NCBI GenBank assembly: GCA_034428455.1
Contig: DAOUHZ010000088.1
Location: 36,706-100,705 of the forward strand
Direction of reading: 5' to 3'
Length of the DNA stretch: 64,000 bases
DNA from: Bin87 sp034428455
GTDB taxonomy: Bacteria > Chloroflexota > Dehalococcoidia > Lucifugimonadales > UBA3495
This document shows positions 41,750 through 48,974 of this stretch, in pieces. Numbering within the stretch: position 1 is the stretch's first letter; each line of letters starts with the position of its first letter. The notes under the pieces were generated by a model. That model searched no databases. It was not told the origin of the DNA and worked only from the letters and a program-made list of their open reading frames with translations. The translations under genes were made by a program, and so were the position numbers.

Positions 41750-42408
41750 GGTTCCGTTCGGTTGTAGATGAGGGGTAAATCTGTGTCACGGACGATGAAC
41801 CGTGGAGGAATCGCGACCATGTATCCAACCGTCACTCCGAACGCCAACTTTCCAGGATGCAAAAGCATCCATACGACGGTCATCCGGCAGGAATAAAGAA
41901 GGAACCAATGAGAGCCAAATCAAAGCGATGTCCAATATGCCAAGAGCAAATAAAGGTGGGCCAGTCGCCGATGCCACCAGAGGTCGCGGCAGCCTTTCCC
42001 AACGCGCGACCGATATCGCCTAATGCGTTTGCAGATTGGGAAACAAAAACCCACATGTCGTTTCGACACGGTCTGAATCGGGAGTACACCGACACCGACA
42101 ACACTGTAGCGGAGCAATACGTGTACGTCGTGGGAGAGGCGGGGTCCAAAGGACATGTTGTTCAGTGGCGCGGTCGGGAGCATCACCTTTCGTTTGGAGA
42201 CCGCGTAATGGTCAAAAATGGCAAAGTTGCCCTCGTCGTCCCTTCGGGCATCTACGGGTCACCCGATGTGATAAAGACCACGCATAGGACTTCTGGAAGC
42301 ATAATGCCCTGACCCTACCAAAGGGGGAAAGAATACCAGTGAAGGCACCGTGCCCGGTCAGTGAAGGCAAAAACGTCCTAGAGCCATCATCTACAACCGA
42401 ACGGAACC
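41750..42408. mobile_element. 659-bp segment bounded by 22-bp perfect inverted repeats
   Basis: GGTTCCGTTCGGTTGTAGATGA at 41750-41771 recurs as its exact reverse complement at 42387-42408. The segment holds one gene (41908-42312). Long perfect terminal repeats around a single small gene are what a small or non-autonomous transposon looks like. No transposase and no clear target-site duplication were seen, so mobility is inferred. Alternatively the arms could be a far-spaced regulatory palindrome. Confidence 0.55.
41908..42312 (+). CDS. Unknown protein with Cys-pair motif inside inverted-repeat element
   Basis: A 134-residue protein starting MRAKSKRCPICQEQI, with AAGGA 5 bases before the ATG. 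The CPIC pair suggests half of a zinc site; no second pair is obvious. The second half (QYVYVVGEAGSKGHVVQWRGREHHLSFGDRVMVKNGKVALVVPSGIYG) looks like a small beta-barrel. It is the only gene within the inverted-repeat-bounded segment. Base composition is closer to balanced than the surrounding MFS gene, consistent with outside origin. No family recognised. Confidence 0.6.
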   Translation: MRAKSKRCPICQEQIKVGQSPMPPEVAAAFPNARPISPNAFADWETKTHMSFRHGLNREYTDTDNTVAEQYVYVVGEAGSKGHVVQWRGREHHLSFGDRVMVKNGKVALVVPSGIYGSPDVIKTTHRTSGSIMP

Positions 42409-42475
42409 TTTCACTACACCGCGGAATGGGTCGAAGACGCCATTAGACAGCGCAACCAATGATGAAGCACACGCC

Positions 42476-42958
42476 ATGTTCACCCAGCCGGAATACGACG
42501 CCAATTCCGAGGCGGTGCGGACGCATCTGACCATCCTGCAGGATGTAATCCGGCGCATGGCCGGAAACAGCGCGTCGTGCAAGAACTGGTGCATCTTGCT
42601 GGTGGCGGCCATCCTGGTGTTGATGGCGCGCAGCGGCGCACCCGCCTTCGCGCTGCTGGCCTTGATCCCGGCCTTGCTGTTCCTGTTCCTCGACGCGTAC
42701 TACCTGGCGCTGGAACAGGCATTCCGCCGTTCGTACGATTCCTTCGTCGACAAGCTGCACGCGGGAGCGGTGACCCTGGCGGACCTGTACGTGGTGAAAC
42801 CCGGCCGGCCAGTCGGCCGACAGATGCTGGTCAGCCTGCGTTCGACTTCGGTCTGGCCCTTTTACCTGGCGTTGGTGGTGGCAATCCTGCTGGTATGGCT
42901 GCTGGGATACTTCCTGCCGCCCGGGGGCTGGTTTTCCTACGCGCCGATCTCGCCGTGA
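42476..42958 (+). CDS. Membrane protein, possible SLATT-like
   Basis: A 160-residue protein. A helical N-terminus (VRTHLTILQDVIRRMAGNSASCKNWC) leads into two adjacent membrane helices (ILLVAAILVLMARSG, FALLALIPALLFLFLDAYYLALEQ), a soluble helix (RRSYDSFVDKLH) and a further membrane segment (VWPFYLALVVAILLVWLLGYFL). This helix-pair-helix plan is like that of SLATT-type defence membrane effectors, but that assignment is tentative. It precedes the tandem HEPN-like genes on the same strand. Confidence 0.6.
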   Translation: MFTQPEYDANSEAVRTHLTILQDVIRRMAGNSASCKNWCILLVAAILVLMARSGAPAFALLALIPALLFLFLDAYYLALEQAFRRSYDSFVDKLHAGAVTLADLYVVKPGRPVGRQMLVSLRSTSVWPFYLALVVAILLVWLLGYFLPPGGWFSYAPISP

Positions 42959-43010
42959 TCTGTTTAGCGGCGGTGCATGTAGTTGGGCCGGATGCGCGCG
43001 TCGGGAAAGG

Positions 43011-43016
43011 TATAAT
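43011..43016 (+). promoter_or_regulatory. -10 promoter box of HEPN-like pair
   Basis: TATAAT 30 bases before the start at 43046. A TTGGGC lies 22 bases upstream, too far for a standard -35. Confidence 0.4.
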
Positions 43017-43045
43017 TGTTGTGATCTAGGGATGGAAAGAGCCCC

Positions 43046-43414
43046 ATGTTGTCGTCTGAACAAATCCAGGAAGTGCGCAACAAGGTCTGGCTGGCCGACC
43101 AGGCCATGGCCCAGCGCGACCACGAACTGTTCTGCAAGCGCATTTGGGAAGCCACCGCTCACGCGATCAAGTGCGTTGCTAGAGAACGTGGCTGGCCTTG
43201 CGGGACGTTCGACGAAATTTATGCCGCCGGCCGGCAGATTGCCAAAGCACATCCGGAACAGCGCGGTTTCATGTCTGCGTTGGGCTGCGCCGACTTAGCC
43301 CGAACCAATGGAATGGGTCTTGCTATACCCGCCCAGGATGTTGAAGAGGATTGGGACATCTCTACCGGGTTCATTGATCGTATGTTGGGTTTCTCAGTGC
43401 GCGACGTGTCATGA
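43046..43414 (+). CDS. Small helical protein, HEPN/PaREP1-like, first of pair
   Basis: A 122-residue helical protein: VWLADQAMAQRDHELFCKRIWEATAHAIKCVARERGW resembles PaREP1/HEPN-like helices in which W.a..hAik.va.rrgw is the core. The C-terminal half (GFMSALGCADLARTNG...DISTGFIDRML) is unlike known families. The stop overlaps the next start (ATGA). The pair may form a heterodimer or toxin-antitoxin-like complex; no catalytic Rx4H is clear. Confidence 0.55.
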   Translation: MLSSEQIQEVRNKVWLADQAMAQRDHELFCKRIWEATAHAIKCVARERGWPCGTFDEIYAAGRQIAKAHPEQRGFMSALGCADLARTNGMGLAIPAQDVEEDWDISTGFIDRMLGFSVRDVS

Positions 43415-43779
43415 CATCGACAGAACGGCTCCGGACGTCCACTGAATTGTCTCTGCTCGCCGAGCAGCATTTTGTCAATGGCGAGGACATGGCAGGAGCC
43501 GAATTGCTCTGGGGCGCTTTGTCGCAGGTGATCATTGCCATAGCCATGCAGCGCGGACAACGGTATCAGGAACATCAGCATCGCCGCCATGTGATGCGCC
43601 AAATAGTCGCGGAGCTTGACGACCCCGTAATTGTTGAAGACTACAAAGATGCGAACCGGCTGCACGTTCATTTTTACTTGAACAATATGACGGATGTTCA
43701 AGTTAGAGACGCAGCTGAAACCACCCACACGCTCATCAACCGCCTCCTTCCCCTGACCGCATTACCGACGCCTGGCTGA
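43411..43779 (+). CDS. Small helical protein, HEPN/PaREP1-like, second of pair
   Basis: A 122-residue helical protein, the same length as its neighbour. LSLLAEQHFVNGEDMAGAELLWGALSQVIIAIAMQRGQ is a PaREP1/HEPN-like core aligned with the first protein's W.A..H.I segment, and DANRLHVHFYLNNMTDVQVRDAAETTHTLINRLL completes the bundle. Translation is coupled to the first by ATGA. It lies immediately before a membrane protein gene. Function unknown. Confidence 0.6.
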   Translation: MTSTERLRTSTELSLLAEQHFVNGEDMAGAELLWGALSQVIIAIAMQRGQRYQEHQHRRHVMRQIVAELDDPVIVEDYKDANRLHVHFYLNNMTDVQVRDAAETTHTLINRLLPLTALPTPG

Positions 43780-43780
43780 T

Positions 43781-44512
43781 ATGCTCATCACCACCCATTT
43801 CGCCGGCAGTGCCCGCGTCGCGGGGGCGCTTCTTCTCCTCACCGCCGTGGCAACCGCCGTCATGGTGCCCACCCGCCTCATGGCCGACGCGGACCAGCCC
43901 ACGCTGCGGCTCACCCTGGAAGCAATCTCCGCCAACACCCTGCCCTATACCTACAGCGCCATCGCGCGCATCCTGTCGGGAGTTTTCCTGCTGGCCGCCG
44001 CCGGTATGATGCGATCCGTAACGACCCCGTACCATCCGGCGCCCGCGCGGCTGGCGATGACGGCCCTGTCATTGTCCGGCGTGGTGACGGTGGTTTCTGG
44101 CGTGTGCGCGATCATGCTGACCACCATCGGCCCCTCGGCCAGCGCGCTTGATGACGCGCGGTTGCTTGAAACCGCCGGCCGCCTCGACGCCGCTCGCTGG
44201 ATCACCGGCAAGGTGGGCTTCACCCTAGCCGGCTTGGGCCTTATTGCCCTCGGACCGGTGCAGTGGCGGGTCGGCGGACTGCTGAAAATCTCCGCCGTGG
44301 CCGACGTGATCATCGGCGTCGTCATGCTGTTCATATGGGTCGACGCTGCCACCGCGATGCACCGCGTCTCCGGCGTGGCCTTCCTCGCTTGGCTCATCGT
44401 CAGCGGCCTGTGGCTGGTTGCCGGCTTGCTCAGTCCGCCGCCGACCACCACCACTGCGGGAGACGATCCTCAACACGAAACCGTGGAGTACGAATATGGC
44501 CGACCGCGCTGA
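43781..44512 (+). CDS. Multi-pass membrane protein of unknown function
   Basis: A 243-residue protein with six or seven hydrophobic segments (VAGALLLLTAVATAVMVPTRLM; ILSGVFLLAAAGMM; LAMTALSLSGVVTVVSGVCAIML; GKVGFTLAGLGLIALGPVQW; ISAVADVIIGVVMLFIWVDAATAM; GVAFLAWLIVSGLWLVAGLL). It begins one base after the HEPN-like pair's stop and overlaps the DinB-like gene by 17 bases. No family recognised. Confidence 0.65.
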   Translation: MLITTHFAGSARVAGALLLLTAVATAVMVPTRLMADADQPTLRLTLEAISANTLPYTYSAIARILSGVFLLAAAGMMRSVTTPYHPAPARLAMTALSLSGVVTVVSGVCAIMLTTIGPSASALDDARLLETAGRLDAARWITGKVGFTLAGLGLIALGPVQWRVGGLLKISAVADVIIGVVMLFIWVDAATAMHRVSGVAFLAWLIVSGLWLVAGLLSPPPTTTTAGDDPQHETVEYEYGRPR

Positions 44513-44978
44513 TAACCTCGCCATCGTCCAGCGCATCCGCGCAGAACTTACCGGCCTGCTGGACGGCATGGACTACTGCCTGGACTGGAAGGACGGCGAC
44601 GGCTGGTGCGCCCGCGAGGTGCTGTATCACCTGGTGGATACGCCGGAGGGCGGCATCGGCAACGTCATCGCCGGCGTATTGGGCGGAACCCGGGATGAGG
44701 TAACCATTTTGCCCGACGCCAACAACATGACGCCCGAGCGGATGGCCGCCGACATCGACGAGGCCCTGGCCGGCCCCCTGGCCATCCTGCAAACCGCCGA
44801 GGACGCAATTGCCAGCGCTGGCGACGGTGATTTTGAGGAACGAACCGCGCTGGCGCACCTGCCACACCGCGGCATCCACGAGCAACGCACGGCACAATCG
44901 TTCATCGACGGCCTGGAACGGCACTGGGGCGAGCACTTGAACCAGATCCGCGCCATCCGCGAGGCGCTGGGGATGTGA
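44496..44978 (+). CDS. DinB-like four-helix protein
   Basis: A 160-residue protein, ATG 44496 with GGAG upstream. WCAREVLYHLVDTPEGGIGN contains the first likely metal His, and ERHWGEHLNQIRAIREAL the C-terminal His pair, as in DinB/YfiT-like metalloenzymes. Related proteins are thiol-dependent transferases. Its start lies inside the preceding gene's 3' end. Substrate unknown. Confidence 0.7.
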   Translation: MADRADNLAIVQRIRAELTGLLDGMDYCLDWKDGDGWCAREVLYHLVDTPEGGIGNVIAGVLGGTRDEVTILPDANNMTPERMAADIDEALAGPLAILQTAEDAIASAGDGDFEERTALAHLPHRGIHEQRTAQSFIDGLERHWGEHLNQIRAIREALGM

Positions 44979-44983
44979 GATGG

Positions 44984-45559
44984 CTACGGCCTGGGCCGGT
45001 GGCGGTCGGTTTCAAGGCACGTATCGTAAAGCGCTTTGATAATAGGAACGAACGTCGTACCTCCAATTCCCGCTGAGTGCCTTCCGGGAACTTCGGGAAA
45101 AGATGATTGAATGGTCACAAACCGCCCTTGCTTTCGAGCTACTTCTTTGGCCCGCCGCACTGCCGGAGCAAAATCCGCGTCCTGACTGACGATGATCGCA
45201 ACGTCGTATTCCTGCTCGTAAGTATCCGTTACCAGATCTATGGCCAAGCTGATGTCAGTACCTTTCTCCTGCCTGTTGCGGCTCACCGCGCCGCGGGTAA
45301 CGACAATCCCCTGATTGCGCAGGCGTCGGAGTTTGCTGTTCCAGAACTGATGCCATCGTCCTGAATCTGGAACGCCGGTGTAGAAGCAAACCTTCGCCAG
45401 AGTACGACCTGGGCTCAGGCCTGCCAGAGCGGTGGCCAACTTGGCAACGTCATAGCTGGGCCAGTTATATGGCGTGTCAAGAATGCCGCCATCAGTTCCC
45501 CAAGCCTCGCGAGCAAGATGGTAGAGGTTCTGACCATCGATGTAGGTTACGATGCGCAT
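44984..45559 (-). CDS. NYN-domain nuclease-like protein
   Basis: A 191-residue protein: MRIVTYIDGQNLYHLAREAW opens the NYN/PIN-like fold with the catalytic Asp, EKGTDISLAIDLVTDTYEQEYDVAIIVSQDADFAPAVRRAKE provides the other acidic residues. These are predicted metal-dependent ribonucleases, often in RNA turnover or conflict systems. It stands alone, converging on the DinB-like gene. Confidence 0.88.
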   Translation of the reverse strand: MRIVTYIDGQNLYHLAREAWGTDGGILDTPYNWPSYDVAKLATALAGLSPGRTLAKVCFYTGVPDSGRWHQFWNSKLRRLRNQGIVVTRGAVSRNRQEKGTDISLAIDLVTDTYEQEYDVAIIVSQDADFAPAVRRAKEVARKQGRFVTIQSSFPEVPGRHSAGIGGTTFVPIIKALYDTCLETDRHRPRP

Positions 45560-45907
45560 AACGCAAAAACCCGCCCGGGGAATGGATCAAGCCATTCGCT
45601 GCGGACGGGGTGGCATACGCATTAATGGTACCCTCATGGCGGGAGGGCTGTCAATCGCTCCGACTTGCAGTAACTGTTCAGAATTAAGGTTGTTGTCATT
45701 GCGAGGCACCTAGCGCCGTGGCAATCTCGTCCTCTCTCCAGAACCTTCTCCCGAACGATTCGCCTACCCCAACGAGATTGCCGCGCTGCGCTTGCAATGA
45801 CGATCCTCCGCGACCCTGAACAGTTACAACTTGCCCCGTTTGACACCCGCGAAACCGCCCGGTTATATTTCGCCTAATTTCGTTCTCAAAAAAGGAGGAA
45901 ACCAACC
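45560..45907. other. Intergenic region, 348 bases, with nested R1 repeat
   Basis: No gene is supported. An R1 palindrome (45695-45801) is enclosed by a 12-bp inverted repeat GTAACTGTTCAG / CTGAACAGTTAC at 45668-45679 and 45818-45829. AAAGGAGG at 45891-45898 is the ribosome-binding site for the next gene. Confidence 0.6.
45668..45829. repeat. R1 palindromic repeat with outer 12-bp inverted repeat
   Basis: Inner arms GTCATTGCGAGGCACC... and ...GCGCTTGCAATGAC; outer arms GTAACTGTTCAG and CTGAACAGTTAC are perfect. Same nested design as the copy at 35.4 kb. Confidence 0.75.
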
Positions 45908-46759
45908 ATGACAACTCAGAGGGGAAGAGTTCGGTTTGACGCCGGCAACGTGGCCTTCATCGTCCAGCACGAGCTGTGGGACGGCAACATCCAGGACCAT
46001 TCCGACCAGGGCGTGGTCATCTTGGTCGATGTTGGCGGCGAGACTGCCCTGCGTTTCAACTGCTTCGACATCGAGAAGAGCTATATCTACGCGCCAGACG
46101 GCGACAGCGTCCCGTACCGGATGGACCACACCGTCGACGGCAACCCCATCGGCTGGTCGGTGCGGACCATGCGCAGCAACCTGGGCGCCATGCTGACCCG
46201 GGCCGGCTATGGCGACGCCGCGGGATCGCTGGACATGAACGCCGTCAACGCGGCCCTGGACGAGGTGGACGCCACCGCCCGGGTCAAGTTCGCCGGCGAG
46301 CGCAACACCGTGAAGCACAACCGGGGCACTGATATCATCGAGGCCGGCAACATCCGCTTCGGCTTGGAGATGCGTCGCCAGGCGTCCGGCGACGGCGGCC
46401 TGGCCATCCACGTCCTCAGCGACCTCGCCGGCAACACCGGCCGCGTGTTCACCGAGGAGACCGAGTTGTTGGCCTTCGACTGCTTCCGAGACGAGCCGCA
46501 CTACCACTATGGCCCGCGCAACAAGAACCACCGCATCTTCTGGGACAAGACGCTGGTTCCCGACCCGCTGGGCTGGTGCCTCGACCAGTTCAAGACCGGC
46601 AAGCTCAAGGCCATGCTGGAGCGCGCCGGCTACCCCGGCGTCGCCGCCGACCTGGACGAGGATCTCCTCGCCTCGGTTATCCCGCAGGTTGAGTCCCGCG
46701 GCCGCGAGATGGAAGCCGGCGGCATCCCCACCGAGGTGACGCCCAACCTGGTGCAGTAA
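45908..46759 (+). CDS. Unknown protein with internal duplication
   Basis: A 283-residue protein formed by two related halves of about 130 residues. First half: VRFDAGNVAFIVQHELWDG...LRFNCFDIEKSYIYAPDG...NPIGWSVRTMRSNLGAMLTRAGYGDAA. Second half: IIEAGNIRFGLEMRRQA...LAFDCFRDEPHYHYGPRN...DPLGWCLDQFKTGKLKAMLERAGYPGVA. Both contain F.CF...P.Y.Y.P and P.GW......... L.AML.RAGY. The conserved Cys/His/Tyr residues could form a ligand or metal site. GGAGG lies before the ATG and a strong terminator follows, so it is a single-gene unit. Family not recognised. Confidence 0.75.
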   Translation: MTTQRGRVRFDAGNVAFIVQHELWDGNIQDHSDQGVVILVDVGGETALRFNCFDIEKSYIYAPDGDSVPYRMDHTVDGNPIGWSVRTMRSNLGAMLTRAGYGDAAGSLDMNAVNAALDEVDATARVKFAGERNTVKHNRGTDIIEAGNIRFGLEMRRQASGDGGLAIHVLSDLAGNTGRVFTEETELLAFDCFRDEPHYHYGPRNKNHRIFWDKTLVPDPLGWCLDQFKTGKLKAMLERAGYPGVAADLDEDLLASVIPQVESRGREMEAGGIPTEVTPNLVQ

Positions 46760-46796
46760 GCCTACAGCGCCAGCCGGGGCCGTCAGGGTCAACCAT

Positions 46797-46831
46797 GCCG
46801 TCGCCGGAGAATAGCCGGCGGCGGCGTTTTT
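46797..46831 (+). terminator. Rho-independent terminator
   Basis: GCCGTCGCCGG and CCGGCGGCGGC form an 11-bp stem (one G-T pair) with loop AGAATAG, followed by GTTTTT. It lies 38 bases after the duplicated-domain gene. Confidence 0.85.
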
Positions 46832-46928
46832 CCGGTTTGCCGTTCGCAAATGCCGAGTGATAGACTCGCCGCAGCCGCGTCCTGTACACGTTCACTGCAA
46901 TCGCCGCTGCGCTCCTGCGGAACCGACC

Positions 46929-47486
46929 ATGACTACCACTACGGAAAAACTGCTTACTGCCGACGATCTCCTGGAACTGTATGCCCAGGGTGTGCGCGGC
47001 GAGCTGATAATGGGGGTACTGCACGAAACCGTGTCAAGCGGACAGGAACATGGCGAAGTGGTGGTAAATTTCTCGACCGAGTTGCGCAACTTCGTCCGGC
47101 CCCGTCGGTTGGGGCGTGTGGCAGCCTCCGACTCCGGAATCCAGCTGGAGCGCAACCCGGATACGGTGCGGGAGCCGGACATAGCGTTCATATCGGCCGC
47201 GCGGTTGCCTCTGGGCGCGCGGGTGCCGGGATACTCCCAGGTGGTTCCCGATCTGGTGGTTGAGGTGGTGTCGCCCAGCGACCGCTTGGCGCAAGTGTAC
47301 GACAAGGCGCAGATGTGGCTGCGCTTCGGCGTCCGGCTGGTTCTGGTGGTTGACCCGGACGCGCGCAGCGTCAGGGCCCTGCCGTCGGAAGGGCCGACAC
47401 GGACTTTCACCGAGGACGATACGCTGGACTGCGGCGATGTGCTGCCCGGCTTCTCCTGCGCCGTGCGCGACGTCTTCGATACGTAA
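46929..47486 (+). CDS. Uma2 family (PD-(D/E)XK-like) protein
   Basis: A 185-residue protein starting MTTTTEKLLTADDLLELYAQGVRGELIMG. Family features include EPDIAFISA, VPDLVVEVVSPSDRLAQVYDKAQMWLRFGVRLVLVVDPDARSVRAL, a restriction-endonuclease fold with D and ExK-like residues. Uma2 proteins are very abundant in Cyanobacteria and Chloroflexota and their DNA targets are unknown. Complete; follows a terminator. Confidence 0.9.
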   Translation: MTTTTEKLLTADDLLELYAQGVRGELIMGVLHETVSSGQEHGEVVVNFSTELRNFVRPRRLGRVAASDSGIQLERNPDTVREPDIAFISAARLPLGARVPGYSQVVPDLVVEVVSPSDRLAQVYDKAQMWLRFGVRLVLVVDPDARSVRALPSEGPTRTFTEDDTLDCGDVLPGFSCAVRDVFDT

Positions 47487-47503
47487 TCGAGCGTAGAACT
47501 CCC

Positions 47504-47956
47504 ATGCCATCCAACCATGACATCATCGTCAAAGTCGTTGAAACGCCCGCCGAGCTGGAGGGCGCTTTCAGCCTGCGCATCCGTGTCTTCGTGGGCGAGC
47601 AGGGCGTGCCAGCCGAAATCGAGCTGGACGAGTTCGACACTGACCCGGGAACCGTCCACGCTGTAGCACTGCACGAAGGCGTCATAGTCGGCACCGGACG
47701 CCTGCTGCCCGACGTGGACGACAAAGGTCCGCACATCGGACGCATGGCGGTGGAGCAGGACCGGCGCCGCGCCGGCGTCGGCGGCTTGGTGCTGAACTTC
47801 CTGGAAGATCAGGGCCGCGCCCTCGGGTTCCGGCAGATCACCCTCCACGCCCAGGAGTACGTCAAGTCCTTCTACGCCGGCCACGGCTACCGGGAAGTCG
47901 GAGATATCTTCGAGGAAGCCGGCATTCCTCACCGCGAAATGGTCAAGGAACTGTAG
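47504..47956 (+). CDS. GNAT acetyltransferase (ElaA-like)
   Basis: A 150-residue N-acetyltransferase. FSLRIRVFVGEQGVPAEIELDEFD is typical of the ElaA/GNAT group, and HIGRMAVEQDRRRAGVGGLVLNFLEDQGRALG holds the acetyl-CoA pyrophosphate loop (RxxGxG). ITLHAQEYVKSFYAGHGYREVGDIFEEAGIPHREM closes the fold. Transfers acetyl to an unknown amine. Eighteen bases behind Uma2. Confidence 0.9.
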   Translation: MPSNHDIIVKVVETPAELEGAFSLRIRVFVGEQGVPAEIELDEFDTDPGTVHAVALHEGVIVGTGRLLPDVDDKGPHIGRMAVEQDRRRAGVGGLVLNFLEDQGRALGFRQITLHAQEYVKSFYAGHGYREVGDIFEEAGIPHREMVKEL

Positions 47957-47976
47957 GAACCGGAGAGACACCAGAC

Positions 47977-48489
47977 ATGGGAATTCTGACCGATGACATG
48001 AAGCGGGTTCTGACCGAGCAGCGCCTCATCTTCGCCGCAACCGTCTGCCCGGACGGCACCCCCAACCTGTCGCCCAAGGCCACCACCATGATCTGGGACG
48101 ACGATCACATCCTGTTCACCGACCTGGCGTCTCCGGGCACCATGCGGAACCTGGCGCATAACCCGTCCATCGAGATCAACGTCGTGGACCAGTTCGCCCG
48201 CAAGGGCTACCGGTTCAAGGGCACCGTGGCCGTACACTCCGGGGACGAACTGGAAGCCACGGTGAAGGAGCGGATGCGCAACGGCGCGTCCAACGTGACC
48301 GGCCTGGCCGACAGCGTACGCGCCGTGGTCCTGATCCGCGTGGAGCAGGCCCTCCCGCTGGTGTCCCCCGGCTACTGGGGTGGCGCCACCGAGGCCGACA
48401 CCCGGCGCAACTGGGAAGACTACTGGGCCGGCGTCAACGCCGGCTGGCACGCGCGCCAGGCCGGGCAGGTTGCGTCCGAAACTACGTAG
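47977..48489 (+). CDS. Pyridoxamine 5'-phosphate oxidase-family protein
   Basis: A 170-residue split-barrel flavoprotein: EQRLIFAATVCPDGTPNLSPKATTMIWDDDHILFTDLASPGTMRNLAHNPSIEINVVDQFARKGYRFKGTVAVHS. The pattern (…DG.P…P………R……V.V…) is that of PPOX-type FMN/F420 or haem-binding proteins. The last 40 residues (WGGATEADTRRNWEDYWAGVNAGW) are helical. Starts 20 bases after the GNAT gene. The stop lies inside a terminator stem. Confidence 0.85.
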   Translation: MGILTDDMKRVLTEQRLIFAATVCPDGTPNLSPKATTMIWDDDHILFTDLASPGTMRNLAHNPSIEINVVDQFARKGYRFKGTVAVHSGDELEATVKERMRNGASNVTGLADSVRAVVLIRVEQALPLVSPGYWGGATEADTRRNWEDYWAGVNAGWHARQAGQVASETT

Positions 48490-48514
48490 GGGCGAATCCT
48501 GGTTCGCCCCTACG
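48485..48514. terminator. Bidirectional hairpin terminator (R4 family)
   Basis: CGTAGGGGCGAA and TTCGCCCCTACG form a perfect 12-bp stem with a 6-base loop. The plus-strand stop codon is inside the stem. Convergent genes on both sides. Confidence 0.75.
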
Positions 48515-48528
48515 CATCAGGCCATGGG

Positions 48529-48840
48529 CTACGCTGCCGCCGCGGCTTCCACGCCGTCCATCACGCGCACTTCCATCTTGGCGATGTGGCTGGTGGGCCG
48601 GTCGCCCAGCGCCGTTCGCTCCGGCGACGCGAAGTAGGCCGCTTCCTTCTCGGCGATCTGGTCCGCGCTGTCGAACCGGCGCACCCAGATGAATTCCGTG
48701 CGGTCGGCGTTTACGTAGCTGGACACCACGGGAATGCCCAGGCGGTCGTGCAGCGGCCGGATGTGCTCGTTGAACACGCCGAGCCAGGAATCCATCATGC
48801 CGCGGTTGATGGTGTAGATGCGCAACTGGTAGGTAGCCAT
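48529..48840 (-). CDS. NIPSNAP-family protein
   Basis: A 103-residue ferredoxin-like dimeric alpha/beta-barrel protein: MATYQLRIYTINRGMMDSWLGVFNEHIRPLHDRLGIPVVSSYVNADRTEFIWVRRFDSADQIAEKEAAYFASPE. The YxLRxYxi start and EFIWVRRFDS segment are typical of NIPSNAP. Function unknown; often found beside catabolic enzymes, and here next to an enolase-superfamily gene. Confidence 0.88.
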   Translation of the reverse strand: MATYQLRIYTINRGMMDSWLGVFNEHIRPLHDRLGIPVVSSYVNADRTEFIWVRRFDSADQIAEKEAAYFASPERTALGDRPTSHIAKMEVRVMDGVEAAAAA

Positions 48841-48879
48841 TGATCAAACTCCACAGGTCATTGTGCTGGAATCCTAATT

Positions 48880-48966
48880 TTTACCGGGATGCACAGGATA
48901 CACGGGATAAACAGGATAAGAACAAATCATCCTGTCTATCCGGCGCATCCTGTATATCCCGGTAAA
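48880..48966. repeat. Inverted repeat of CAGGATA type (R3)
   Basis: TTTACCGGGATGCACAGGAT on the left mirrors ATCCTGTATATCCCGGTAAA on the right, with a 40-base centre. It lies between the convergent-strand NIPSNAP and enolase-superfamily genes (both leftward). Confidence 0.7.
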
Positions 48967-48974
48967 TTATACGG

